From the NCBI GenBank assembly GCA_943370025.1, contig CALRPI020000025.1, positions 5,580 to 69,579 of the forward strand: a stretch of DNA of 64,000 nucleotides, given 5' to 3'. Source of the DNA: JAAUUE01 sp943370025 (GTDB taxonomy: Bacteria; Cyanobacteriota; Cyanobacteriia; Cyanobacteriales; JAAUUE01). How positions within the stretch are numbered: the first letter of the stretch is position 1; every line of letters begins with the position of its first letter. A program made the translations under genes and the position numbers. Of the stretch, positions 1 through 7,881 are shown in pieces. Under the pieces are notes generated by a model that was given only the letters and a program-made list of their open reading frames with translations, did no database searches and was not told where the DNA came from.

Positions 1-286
1 GAATGGTGGGAACAACCCAGACAAAGATTGCTAGCGAAAACACTGCTACATAATGTTTTGGTTTACTCCAACGACCGCCAGCCTTCGAGAAACCATCACG
101 GAATATATAGTGACCTGCGATGTATGTGCCAACTGCGACCATAATCATTGGTAATGAGCTTAAGGCATAGCGCATAAATGGGGTCTCTGCCCACAGCAAA
201 TATGCGATTTGAAATGGCCAAGATACCGCAACAACAACTAATAAATAGATTCTCAGCGAAAAAGTTTTTTTGGGGGGATTGTTCAT
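1..286 (-). CDS. CPBP-type membrane protein, N-terminal part (runs off window)
   Basis: This open frame starts at an ATG (complement of 284-286) and runs without a stop to the left edge, giving about 95 residues. It begins MNNPPKKTFSLRIYLLVVVA, followed by two hydrophobic stretches (about residues 12-30 and 40-58) and a third beginning near residue 79. The short basic tail followed by a first membrane helix, and a residue pattern of the kind seen at the N-terminus of CPBP (CaaX protease/bacteriocin-processing) family proteins, suggest that family. The next gene at 448-1260 is a clear CPBP protein. The catalytic glutamate motifs would lie outside the window, so the family call is tentative. 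The overlapping frame at 96-305 is a shadow. Confidence 0.55.
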   Translation of the reverse strand, partial: MNNPPKKTFSLRIYLLVVVAVSWPFQIAYLLWAETPFMRYALSSLPMIMVAVGTYIAGHYIFRDGFSKAGGRWSKPKHYVAVFSLAIFVWVVPTI

Positions 287-333
287 ACTTGAGCCTTATC
301 TTCAATATTTTTGATAGTTGTTATTAGAAAATA

Positions 334-418
334 TCGGTAGTGCTGCAAAGTAATGGTTTGGATAATGGTGCTTGGGGCGCGAAGCGCCCCAAGCACCATT
401 ACAATGCATGACTACCGA
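334..418. repeat. Palindromic element, family 1, copy A
   Basis: An 85-bp element with inverted ends TCGGTAGT / ACTACCGA surrounds a long hairpin (GGTGCTTGGGGCGC, GAA, then the complement). A second copy in the opposite orientation lies at 18271-18357 with the same flanking words (GTAATGGTTT, TGCATGACTACC). It fills the 162-bp gap between the two CPBP-type genes. Its position downstream of a minus-strand gene means the hairpin could also end transcription. Confidence 0.8.
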
Positions 419-447
419 AAATATCTTTGACACTAGCAAAGACGAAT

Positions 448-1260
448 TTAGGCATATCTATATTGCTCTAATGTTTTTGATCCCCACAGAAAAACTACAA
501 TAACTGCGATAATTGCAATTATTGAATAGTGAATATCAGGATAATCAACCAATGGATTATGTATTCCATCTCTTGGAAACAAAGGTCTTCCTACATTCAT
601 CAAAGTATGAAATAATATGCAAGCAAATAAGCTTTTTCTTGTGTTGTTGTAAATCCAAACAATCAAAACTCTGACAGCAACTGTGCCGAGAGTTGCCCAC
701 GCGATAAAAGTTAGACCATGACCTTGTTGAATGATTGACGGATAATGCCAAACTGCCCATGGAATTCCAATCAGAATACTTGCTGCCAATGCTCCAAACT
801 GTTCTTGCATTGGCTCAACGGCATAACCCATATAGCCGATTTCTTCAGCCACAGCTCCGATAAAAAACAAACAAAAAAGCACAGGAATAGAAAGAAAAGA
901 AATGTGAAACTCGTTTGGAAGAGATAATCCTAAAACGTAGATTACCGTATATATCAACAAATACATTAGAAATGGCAGGAAAATGATCGGCATATACCAT
1001 ATCTTTTTTGTAATTCTTGAATAATCGAAAATTCGTTTAAACAATTTATAGACACCACTTTTACCTTCCTCTTTATAAATAAGAATACATCCTGCAATTA
1101 ATGGTATGAAAGCAGTTATAATGTCAATTATAGAAAAATTCAACAACGATGTACGTTTTGCATCAATCATTGAATCAATAATCCACAACGGAATCGAAAG
1201 ACCGAAAACTATTAGAAAGAATTTTAATGGTGAACGATTTTCCGGTTTGCTGCTATTCAT
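448..1260 (-). CDS. CPBP family intramembrane metalloprotease
   Basis: A polytopic membrane protein of about 270 residues. The diagnostic CPBP motifs are visible: the EE pair in AEEIGYMGY (motif 1), the tryptophan-histidine pair in PWAVWHYPSI (motif 2) and the late histidine in LFHTLMNVGRP. The family covers CaaX-type prenyl proteases and bacteriocin-immunity proteins; the substrate here is unknown. The ATG at 1260 is preferred over the TTG at 1272. It overlaps the stop of the upstream hydrolase gene (ATGAATAG, 8 bp), which suggests translational coupling, and no clear Shine-Dalgarno is seen. Both genes are on the minus strand and probably share a transcript. Confidence 0.85.
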   Translation of the reverse strand: MNSSKPENRSPLKFFLIVFGLSIPLWIIDSMIDAKRTSLLNFSIIDIITAFIPLIAGCILIYKEEGKSGVYKLFKRIFDYSRITKKIWYMPIIFLPFLMYLLIYTVIYVLGLSLPNEFHISFLSIPVLFCLFFIGAVAEEIGYMGYAVEPMQEQFGALAASILIGIPWAVWHYPSIIQQGHGLTFIAWATLGTVAVRVLIVWIYNNTRKSLFACILFHTLMNVGRPLFPRDGIHNPLVDYPDIHYSIIAIIAVIVVFLWGSKTLEQYRYA

Positions 1261-2650
1261 AATTGTTGCCAAATGAAGTTTCTTTTCGTGTTTTAAAAGT
1301 ATTGCTTAACACAGAAGGGCTATATGTATCAGCTTTGGAAATGATGTCCTGAGCCAAAACCTTATTCACCATCACATCAATGAATTTGGCTGACTCATTC
1401 ATCCAAGAACCGTGACCTGAATGTTCAAACCAAATCAATTCTTTGTGGGGTGCAGTCAGGAGATTAAAATACTCCTCGGTCAGCTTCGGCGATGTGGTGC
1501 CATCGTGACGACCAATCAAAAAGTAGACAGGCACTTTAAGGCGCTTTGCTTGCTTGCGAAAATCTACACCCCACAATTGCGGAAAGACAACGCCTACGGT
1601 TTCCAGTTCTCCTCGGGACAAATTCACCTTGTCGTACAATCCGTACTCAGAGCTTGTAATCAGGTCAAACAATATGTTGGACTTCGGTTTGGCGATCGCA
1701 GAATTCTGATGCTCATTCCTGTACTCATTCAGGTCATTGAGGTAGGTCATCATCTTCGCCAAGACATCGTTGCCGTAATAGGGCGGCGCTCCCTGCTGCT
1801 GGAGTTTTTTCACTAGCTCTATATCTCCGCGCTCCTGTGCCAAACTCAGTGCCAAATCATACTTGATCACCTCGTTCTCCAGAAATGCGACTACCTGACC
1901 CGTGCCGATAAAGGCATGAAACAACTCTGGATAACGTTGCACCACCATAATGCCCAGGGCACTGCCCCACGATTGCCCCGATAGATAGATTTTGTCCTTG
2001 CCAAAGCGTTGGCGTAGTTGCAAGACCAATTCGTGGGCATCGGTGATATAGCGATCGGGTGTCAGCTTGGAATGATCGATCGCACCGTATGACTTGCCTG
2101 CTCCCGGTTGATCCCAGTTGACCACCACAAAGCGATCTTCTAGCTCTGGTAATGCGCGTTGTTCAAGTACTAGTTGGCTCCCACCGGGACCACCAGCGAG
2201 AAACAGGAGTACAGGATTGCGCGAGTCTTTGCCGCGAATCGTGATCCATTCTTCAGCACCGCCGAGCTTGACTTTTTCCATGACCGCAATGCTGTTGGGC
2301 AGGGGTTTGCCGTTCGTGTCGAGAATGGGCAGTGTGGATGCGAAGAGTTGCGAGGCAAAAATAGCGAGGAATGTGATTACCAAGAAACCTGCAAGCTCAA
2401 TGAGAAATACACGCATTCTAAAGCCAAGTCGCGACATCACCACTAACCAAGCAATTTCTGCCATGGCAAATAGAATTTGAATCGCTGGGGGAACAGTAGT
2501 CGTACTTGGTAACAGTAGGACTGGAAAAATCACCAGAACAATCAATATAGCTGTAATAATTCGCAAGAATATAATAGCGATCGCTTTCACAATTGGCAGT
2601 TTGGATCGGCGATTCAACTTGTGATTGAAACTATTAATATAGTTACTCAT
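1253..2650 (-). CDS. Alpha/beta hydrolase, proline iminopeptidase-like, membrane anchored
   Basis: An alpha/beta-hydrolase fold protein of about 465 residues. The first 120 residues carry three or so hydrophobic segments, then the hydrolase domain follows: the oxyanion-hole region FLAGGPGGS, the nucleophile elbow GQSWGSALG, and the late histidine in FEHSGHGSWMN. GGPG before the nucleophile is typical of proline iminopeptidases (S33), but the substrate is unknown. An upstream in-frame start (2707) exists, yet it lies inside a small ORF in another frame (2643-2759). The ATG at 2650 overlaps that ORF's stop as ATGAGTAA, so I place the start there. The 3' end overlaps the CPBP gene. Confidence 0.82.
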   Translation of the reverse strand: MSNYINSFNHKLNRRSKLPIVKAIAIIFLRIITAILIVLVIFPVLLLPSTTTVPPAIQILFAMAEIAWLVVMSRLGFRMRVFLIELAGFLVITFLAIFASQLFASTLPILDTNGKPLPNSIAVMEKVKLGGAEEWITIRGKDSRNPVLLFLAGGPGGSQLVLEQRALPELEDRFVVVNWDQPGAGKSYGAIDHSKLTPDRYITDAHELVLQLRQRFGKDKIYLSGQSWGSALGIMVVQRYPELFHAFIGTGQVVAFLENEVIKYDLALSLAQERGDIELVKKLQQQGAPPYYGNDVLAKMMTYLNDLNEYRNEHQNSAIAKPKSNILFDLITSSEYGLYDKVNLSRGELETVGVVFPQLWGVDFRKQAKRLKVPVYFLIGRHDGTTSPKLTEEYFNLLTAPHKELIWFEHSGHGSWMNESAKFIDVMVNKVLAQDIISKADTYSPSVLSNTFKTRKETSFGNNYE

Positions 2651-2759
2651 GTTTGCAATCTGCTCCAAACGAATTAGCCCCTTTTTTATAGCTTTCTGCG
2701 AGTGCAAAACAGAAACTTTCCTTGTCTGGATGTCCGTTGATAATGAGTATTTTTTTCAT
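2643..2759 (-). pseudogene. N-terminal remnant of flavodoxin-fold NAD(P)H oxidoreductase
   Basis: This 38-codon frame begins MKKILIINGHPDKESFCFAL and ends at TAA overlapping the hydrolase ATG. The pattern KILIINGHPDxxSF is the characteristic first beta strand and FMN phosphate loop of the flavodoxin_2 family of NAD(P)H:quinone oxidoreductases (KefF/MdaB type), which are normally about 190 residues. About 150 residues are missing and the hydrolase follows directly, so this looks like a deletion junction. It may now serve as a coupled leader ORF for the hydrolase. An A-rich start region (AAAAAACA before ATG) is present but no strong ribosome site. Confidence 0.7.
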
Positions 2760-2783
2760 TGTTTTGTTTTTTAAATTATTGTT

Positions 2784-3899
2784 TTATAAGCGAATAAACC
2801 AATCAACTGGTCGCCTGAGTGAAACTGGCTGTGGATAATTGTTCACATAACCAATTCGTAGGATAAATTGAATATTCTCGCTGAGTCCGATCGCTTGATT
2901 CAATATTTGCCTCGTTGTAGATTCTTCCAATATCTGAGTCATGGGATGTATAGCTATATTTTTTTCCCGTACTTTCAAGAAAAGTCTTTCCATTCTTCTG
3001 CCAGTTTCCAGCAATGTTGCCACCGAATTATCCCCACTGGTGATTAAAATCCAACCTGCTGATTCTGATATTTCCTTTTTGACATTATCAATACCTTTCT
3101 CTCTAAAGTCCTTATGCATCACATTATCTTTGCTATAGAAGTTCCGCACCACCCAACCAGAAAAACCTTCGATTTCCATACTCGCTGTTGTCAGCCCGTC
3201 ACGATATTTTTCAGCATCTTTTGTGGAGAATCTAATCCAGTCGGCTAACTCTTGCTGCGCTGGGTCACGATCGCTTTGCAGGCGGTTGGCTTCGATAGTT
3301 TGGGCGTTGACAAATTGACCTTCTTTACTGGTAGCAGGCAGATAATGAATAAATTCAGATTCAGAATTAATAAGATATTGGATATCTTCTTTTTTTAGTT
3401 CATTGCTTAAAAAATTGGAGCGTACAGTGCGGCGATCTTTGACTTTGGAGATATCAAAAGGATTTTTTAATTCTCTTTTGTTCAGTTTTACTTCCACTAC
3501 CTGTTCGTCCTGATTTGTTGTAGCCAGCAAGTTCCAATGACAGATGTAGCCAAAATAACTAGCAGCATATTCCAGATTTTGGATGAAAGTACCGATCGAT
3601 AAAATCGTTTCTCTCTGAGTTGGATCAACAGCAGGTAGCCATTTATTGCGATCGTTGCCGATAATCCAGTGATAAGGTGCGAGATATTGGATAAACCAGG
3701 GCTGTGTGTTGTGGCCGCTTGGTGCAAGGGAGGCGAGAAACAAAATCTTCTTTTCGTCTGGCTGAAGACTTGCGTTGCTAGAGTTTATCAATTTGATATC
3801 CTTTCTTAGAAGATTACTTTTATCGCTAAATAGATAACCCATAGCCACAGTTGCCGCGATCGCACCACCGGTCATGTTAATAAACTTATTTCTTTTCAT
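2784..3899 (-). CDS. Nitroreductase-like (Acg family) flavoprotein
   Basis: A protein of 371 residues with a hydrophobic N-terminus (about residues 8-25), which may be a signal or membrane anchor. The motif APSGHNTQPW (about residues 57-66) matches the FMN-contacting S-x-H-N-x-Q-P-W motif of the nitroreductase superfamily as found in the Acg branch, in which two nitroreductase-like halves are fused. Later conserved-looking blocks are DRRTVRSNF and the GRRMERLFL helix. The physiological substrate is unknown; Acg-type proteins have been proposed to bind or sequester flavin. Located 24 bp upstream of the flavodoxin stump, on the same strand. Confidence 0.78.
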   Translation of the reverse strand: MKRNKFINMTGGAIAATVAMGYLFSDKSNLLRKDIKLINSSNASLQPDEKKILFLASLAPSGHNTQPWFIQYLAPYHWIIGNDRNKWLPAVDPTQRETILSIGTFIQNLEYAASYFGYICHWNLLATTNQDEQVVEVKLNKRELKNPFDISKVKDRRTVRSNFLSNELKKEDIQYLINSESEFIHYLPATSKEGQFVNAQTIEANRLQSDRDPAQQELADWIRFSTKDAEKYRDGLTTASMEIEGFSGWVVRNFYSKDNVMHKDFREKGIDNVKKEISESAGWILITSGDNSVATLLETGRRMERLFLKVREKNIAIHPMTQILEESTTRQILNQAIGLSENIQFILRIGYVNNYPQPVSLRRPVDWFIRL

Positions 3900-3949
3900 C
3901 AGATGTTTTGGTTATTTTGTGAATTGTTGTCAACTAAAGCATCTGAATT

Positions 3950-4450
3950 TTACTCATGCTCAAAATAGATTCCTCTCTTTTTTGAAGTTTCGACAAGTAC
4001 AGAAATTACCAGTAAACTTAACCCAGTAATTTTGATGACGGCATTTACTGCGTGGACATACTCCCATTGATCACGATATCGCGTCCAATCTAATGGAATA
4101 GGATTCGTTAACCATATAGCAAATTCAACATTCATTGGGGCAATAAATACGATCCAACTTATAAATGCCAGCACTAAGAGAGTTGCTCCACCAAGTGTCC
4201 AGTAAAAAGTTGAGCCTCGTCTGCGAACCAAAAATGTCAATACAATTGCCGTTAGAATCGCCATGATTTCAAAAACTGCACCGACTGAGCCAAACAACTT
4301 ATAAACATTTTCAATAACTGTTACTCTTACCCACAGTTGCTGGTCGAATTGCATCCTCTGTGGCAACTCTAACAAATGTGTCATAGATAAGCTGAGACTA
4401 AAGGAAGTTAATATCAGTGTGAGGAATCGTAAAGTTCGGATTAACGTCAT
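3950..4450 (-). CDS. Small four-helix membrane protein, DUF1772-like
   Basis: A 166-residue protein with four predicted membrane helices (about residues 6-26, 55-77, 83-104 and 138-158). The arrangement, with a conserved-looking loop before the last helix (RDQWEYVHAVNAVIKITGL), resembles DUF1772/anthrone-oxygenase-like membrane proteins. No catalytic function can be read from it. It lies 50 bp upstream of the nitroreductase-like gene on the same strand, so they may be cotranscribed. The assignment rests on length and topology only. Confidence 0.6.
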   Translation of the reverse strand: MTLIRTLRFLTLILTSFSLSLSMTHLLELPQRMQFDQQLWVRVTVIENVYKLFGSVGAVFEIMAILTAIVLTFLVRRRGSTFYWTLGGATLLVLAFISWIVFIAPMNVEFAIWLTNPIPLDWTRYRDQWEYVHAVNAVIKITGLSLLVISVLVETSKKRGIYFEHE

Positions 4451-4480
4451 TTCTTTCTGCCTTATATCAAGTTATTTGAG

Positions 4481-4580
4481 ATAGCGATCCTATGTAGTTT
4501 CACCCGCCCTCGGCGGGGAAACTATATACTAGAAGCAAGTTGACTTGGCAACTGTTAGAAAATGATTTAGGACTGCTATA
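4481..4580. repeat. Palindromic element, family 2A
   Basis: Ends are ATAGCGATCCTA... and ...ATTTAGGACTGCTATA, with a GTTTCACCCGCC / GGCGGGGAAAC hairpin core. The right half (AGAAGCAAGTTGACTTGG onward to the end) is identical to the copies at 20939 and nearly identical to 56138, which indicates recent spread. It fills the gap between the DUF1772-like gene and the gene at 4646. Confidence 0.85.
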
Positions 4581-4645
4581 TTTGGCATTTCGTTAGACTT
4601 GCTTTTATAGTTTCGTTATTAAAGATAAAATTTCGATCTTTATTC

Positions 4646-4984
4646 CTAGGAAGATGGCTGACAGATTACAACCCCTTCTTTTTGGGTATTTGCATTGGGA
4701 TCACTACCCATTGATCGAATCTCCATCGTCGGTTGATAGCCGGGATAGCAACGTACCAAAACAGTATCTCCAGCACGAGTCATATATAAAATACTAATAG
4801 GTTTACCTCCTAAAATAGCAGTTTCCAGACTAGGAGCAGTAGCGGCACTTGCTATCAACATAGATTGCTTAAGAGGTGTTGAATCTGACAGGATAGTTTT
4901 TGCGATTAAAGGCTGTAAAGAGCATAACAAAAGCATTGTGACGATCGCTAATCCTGCAAATAACTTAGTAGATAGTTTGTACAT
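4646..4984 (-). CDS. Small secreted protein of unknown function
   Basis: A 112-residue protein with a clear signal peptide: basic MYKLSTK, a hydrophobic core of about 20 residues, then a likely cleavage after LIA near residue 28. The mature part contains two cysteines (CYPGYQP and VVICQPSS), which could form a disulfide. I do not recognise a family. An AAGG ribosome site lies 8 bases before the ATG. It stands alone between a family 2A element and the pyruvate-kinase-like gene, on the same strand as both neighbours. Confidence 0.6.
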   Translation of the reverse strand: MYKLSTKLFAGLAIVTMLLLCSLQPLIAKTILSDSTPLKQSMLIASAATAPSLETAILGGKPISILYMTRAGDTVLVRCYPGYQPTMEIRSMGSDPNANTQKEGVVICQPSS

Positions 4985-5036
4985 TACTTGACCTTTTTCC
5001 TAATTAAATAAATGGTTGAATTAACAAAAATAAGCA

Positions 5037-6635
5037 CTACCAAGAATGAAGCGCCCGTAATTGGGACGTTTTCTTGGATTGATGTGCTTCCATGCGGATG
5101 AGAACATCATCTAGAATAGCGATCGCTTCAGCAATAAACGGACCTTTGTTTAACATCACACACTCAGCCCTTTCAGCCATTGCGGCATCGGTCATCTCTC
5201 CCCGCGAAGGTGTGCCATTTTTCACCAAACTCTCTAAAACTTGAGTTGCCCAAATCACAGGAATATGCGCCGCTTCGCAAAGCCAGAGAATTTCTTCTTG
5301 GATCTCTGTTAAACGCTGGTAGCCAATTTCAACGGCTAAGTCGCCCCTAGCGATCATGACTCCAAAGGATTGTTTACCTGCGGCATAGATGATTAGTTCT
5401 GGGAGATTGGCAACGGCGATCGCGGTTTCTATCTTGGCAACGATCGCTGGTCGGGGCTGCCCTGTGACCAAGCGCTGATCCAACTCTTGTTGAAGTAACT
5501 CAATATCAGCAGAGCATTGCACAAATGAGTAGCCAATAATATCTGCGTGGGTGGCGACAAAATCTAGGTCGGATAGATCTTTTTCAGTCAGGGGGCTGAG
5601 GGGCAAGACTGTATCTGGGAAATTTAACCCCTTTTGGGGACGGAGTTTGACTCCTTCGGGGCTGGTATTAGTTACTTCTAGTAAAATTCCCTGTCCATGG
5701 TGTCCTCGATGCTGGGTCTCAACCACACGAGTCTGAATCTTGCCATCGTCGATATACACAGGGTTATCAACCACTAATAAATCGAGAATTTCGGGAGCTG
5801 TGCAGGAGGTTTGGAAATGCTTAATATGGGATGGGATGGCATCACCTGCCTCTAGTTTTTTTACCGCCGCTTTACTAGTAACTTTAGGCTCACACCGCAA
5901 CAGCAGGATGCGATCGCCTTTAAATATCCGTTTTTTATGACGGGGGGCAAGTACTACTCCTGTGCGGATTTTGAGACCAGCTAAGTCCATGATGATTTTA
6001 CAGGTTGTTCCGGTTTCCTGTTCCGCCCGACGGATATTGTCGATCATGGACTGCCAAGCTGCGATCGTGTCGTGGGCGCAGTTAATTCGCATACAGTTTG
6101 CCCCGCGTTGTATAAATCCTCGCACCATCTCATAATCAGTAGCAGCATCCGTATCGAGCGTGACCATAATCCTGACCCGCCGTTGGGGTGGAGATTGACC
6201 AAATAGTTCTGTTGTGTGCTGTTGCAGTAATCGATCGCCTTCAAAGAAAAACTCGATGGGGGGACGGTTGAGGTGCTGGGCTGACTTAGAACCACAAATT
6301 ACTTCCAAGGTGGCAATGACAGCCTCAAGATTGGGCATCACCCGTCCTTCAATCCGTCCTAGGGAGGATAAGCCCCAAGGTATTAGGGCAGCTTGGAGGG
6401 AGCGGAGATCATGACGACGTAGGGCTAGATATTCAGCTAGATTTAAGGCACTGTCCAGAAACTCTGGGCGCTGAATGTGCGATCGCCATTGGTCAAAGGT
6501 AGCTTTCCCTTCAGTTTCCACAGTCTGACGTAGTTCTTGCAGAATTGATAACAGACCTTGAGGAGTTGATAGATTAAAAGGGGCAGGTTGATTATCTGTT
6601 TTAGGAATAGAAGGGATAGCAGTTAAAGTTTGCAT
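5037..6635 (-). CDS. Pyruvate kinase-like protein with N-terminal extension
   Basis: A 532-residue protein. Residues about 25-150 form a helical extension not found in normal pyruvate kinase. The kinase barrel follows: VRIMVTLDTDAATD, CMRINCAHD (in place of the usual MRLNFSHG), IMDLAGLKIRTG, a beta-barrel B domain, IVAKIETAIAVANLPEL, GVMIARGDLAVEIG and WATQVLESLVKNGTPSRGEMTDAA. The regulatory C-terminal domain is missing; the protein stops soon after the barrel. Many catalytic blocks survive (K of AKIE, ARGDLAVE), so activity is possible, but the altered N/S-F-S-H loop suggests a changed substrate or role. A canonical pyk is expected elsewhere in the genome. Confidence 0.85.
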   Translation of the reverse strand: MQTLTAIPSIPKTDNQPAPFNLSTPQGLLSILQELRQTVETEGKATFDQWRSHIQRPEFLDSALNLAEYLALRRHDLRSLQAALIPWGLSSLGRIEGRVMPNLEAVIATLEVICGSKSAQHLNRPPIEFFFEGDRLLQQHTTELFGQSPPQRRVRIMVTLDTDAATDYEMVRGFIQRGANCMRINCAHDTIAAWQSMIDNIRRAEQETGTTCKIIMDLAGLKIRTGVVLAPRHKKRIFKGDRILLLRCEPKVTSKAAVKKLEAGDAIPSHIKHFQTSCTAPEILDLLVVDNPVYIDDGKIQTRVVETQHRGHHGQGILLEVTNTSPEGVKLRPQKGLNFPDTVLPLSPLTEKDLSDLDFVATHADIIGYSFVQCSADIELLQQELDQRLVTGQPRPAIVAKIETAIAVANLPELIIYAAGKQSFGVMIARGDLAVEIGYQRLTEIQEEILWLCEAAHIPVIWATQVLESLVKNGTPSRGEMTDAAMAERAECVMLNKGPFIAEAIAILDDVLIRMEAHQSKKTSQLRALHSW

Positions 6636-6688
6636 AATATTTTCCTTGATTGTTGATAAATTCTCTTTTGTTCAACCTTGTTCCTTGG

Positions 6689-7420
6689 CTATTCAAGATA
6701 AGTTGAGAACAGAATGGAGAGAGCAAAACTGCCGATGAACGTCAACATAGACCAGTTTGTATCTTGAGTCTGATGTGCCTCAGGAATAATTTCTTCAGCG
6801 ATCGCCACCATCAAAGCACCTGTGGCAAAAGCAAGTACGATCAGTTTTAAAAGCTCATCTTGTCCGCGCAAGCCCCAATAACCAAGCGTTGTACCTAGCC
6901 AAACAGGAATTAGAAAAGCCGCAAGTAATAAAAATCTCTTGGGGCGCGGCATTTGCTGACTCTTAAAAGCTGCATTGGTCACAAATCCTTCGGGAATGTG
7001 AGCCACAACTCTCGCTGATGTCAGAACTACTCCTAGATGAGGTGAAATCGTCAGGCTGGTGCCAATCATTAAACCATCGCCAAATAAGTCGATCGCAATG
7101 CTCAGAAAAATTGTCAAACTCACCGTATTCACATCGATCCCACGCAGTCTATTCTTACTTAACTTGAGCAGTTCATTGACCCAGATAAAACCAGCACCGC
7201 CCAAAAATAATGCGAGAACTGTTGCCCAGACGGGTTTAGCAATCAGGACTCTAGGGATCAGTTCAGTTGAGGCGATCGCCAATAGTACCCCCGCTGCTGC
7301 ATGAAGTGCTAATCCTAATGTCTGTTTTGAGGAGGGTAATGCTTCAGCCATCATTGCGCCTATGAAGTTACTAACAACGGGCAAAGCGGATAGGATGAGA
7401 GAAAATAAAAATTCTGACAT
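6689..7420 (-). CDS. ZIP family metal transporter
   Basis: A 243-residue protein with about eight membrane segments. The ZIP metal-site motifs are visible in helices IV and V: HIPEGFVTNAAF (H, E of the HxPEG motif) and AIAEEIIPEAH. ZIP proteins bring zinc, iron or manganese into the cytoplasm; the metal here cannot be told. It lies 53 bp upstream of the pyruvate-kinase-like gene on the same strand and may share a transcript. Length and topology are normal for the family. Confidence 0.88.
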   Translation of the reverse strand: MSEFLFSLILSALPVVSNFIGAMMAEALPSSKQTLGLALHAAAGVLLAIASTELIPRVLIAKPVWATVLALFLGGAGFIWVNELLKLSKNRLRGIDVNTVSLTIFLSIAIDLFGDGLMIGTSLTISPHLGVVLTSARVVAHIPEGFVTNAAFKSQQMPRPKRFLLLAAFLIPVWLGTTLGYWGLRGQDELLKLIVLAFATGALMVAIAEEIIPEAHQTQDTNWSMLTFIGSFALSILFSTYLE

Positions 7421-7471
7421 AAAAGCTTATTCCTCAATAAAATAGCGTTTGCTTAGCTCTGATGCCAAATC

Positions 7472-7732
7472 TTAGTGATCGATAGCTGATGCCGGGTCTA
7501 ATTCCCAGCGATCGCGATCGCGCTTTTGGAGCATTTCATCAGTATCAAGGGGTGTGTCATCATCTACTACAGTCCCTGCTGCCTCTGCCAATTCTTCCGT
7601 GTCATTTTGACTAGGAACTGCGGTGCTACCACCAACGGCTTCATCTCCATTCACTTCGTCTCGATAGGCATCATTCTCAGCATCGTCTGCTGCATCTACA
7701 CCTATCAATGAATTCAATCGTGGGTCTGACAT
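7472..7732 (-). CDS. DUF6335 family acidic protein
   Basis: An 86-residue, strongly acidic, probably soluble and partly disordered protein. The pattern QNDTEELAEAAG, then DDTPLDTDEM, then KRDRDRWELDPAS near the C-terminus matches the small cyanobacterial DUF6335 family. The function is unknown; relatives often sit near other stress-associated genes. It lies 51 bp upstream of the ZIP gene, with a terminator-like hairpin (7800-7838) separating it from the chelatase-like gene upstream. Confidence 0.8.
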   Translation of the reverse strand: MSDPRLNSLIGVDAADDAENDAYRDEVNGDEAVGGSTAVPSQNDTEELAEAAGTVVDDDTPLDTDEMLQKRDRDRWELDPASAIDH

Positions 7733-7799
7733 ACATTTTCTCCTTTGAATTTAAAAAAATTATTTACTTGCAATTGCCCCAATTTTTGATTCTGATACC

Positions 7800-7838
7800 A
7801 AATTAAAAAAATGAATGGTGAAACCATTTCTTTAATTT
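7800..7838 (-). terminator. Intrinsic terminator of the chelatase-like gene
   Basis: The stem AAATTAAA...AATGG, loop TGAAA, CCATT...TTTAATTT is followed on the minus strand by a run of seven T. It lies 44 bp past the stop of the gene at 7882-8934. Confidence 0.65.
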
Positions 7839-7881
7839 AAATTCCTCCGCAGCAAGGTATTCAAAATCTTGTTTGTATCAA

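Noticed and set aside
96..305. 69-codon minus-strand frame near the left edge
   Set aside because: It overlaps, in another frame, the membrane protein frame 1-286, which has the coherent hydrophobic pattern.
2651..2707. Longer start for the hydrolase (ATG at 2707)
   Set aside because: These codons lie in another frame of the flavodoxin-fold stump, and the ATG at 2650 overlaps that stump's stop.
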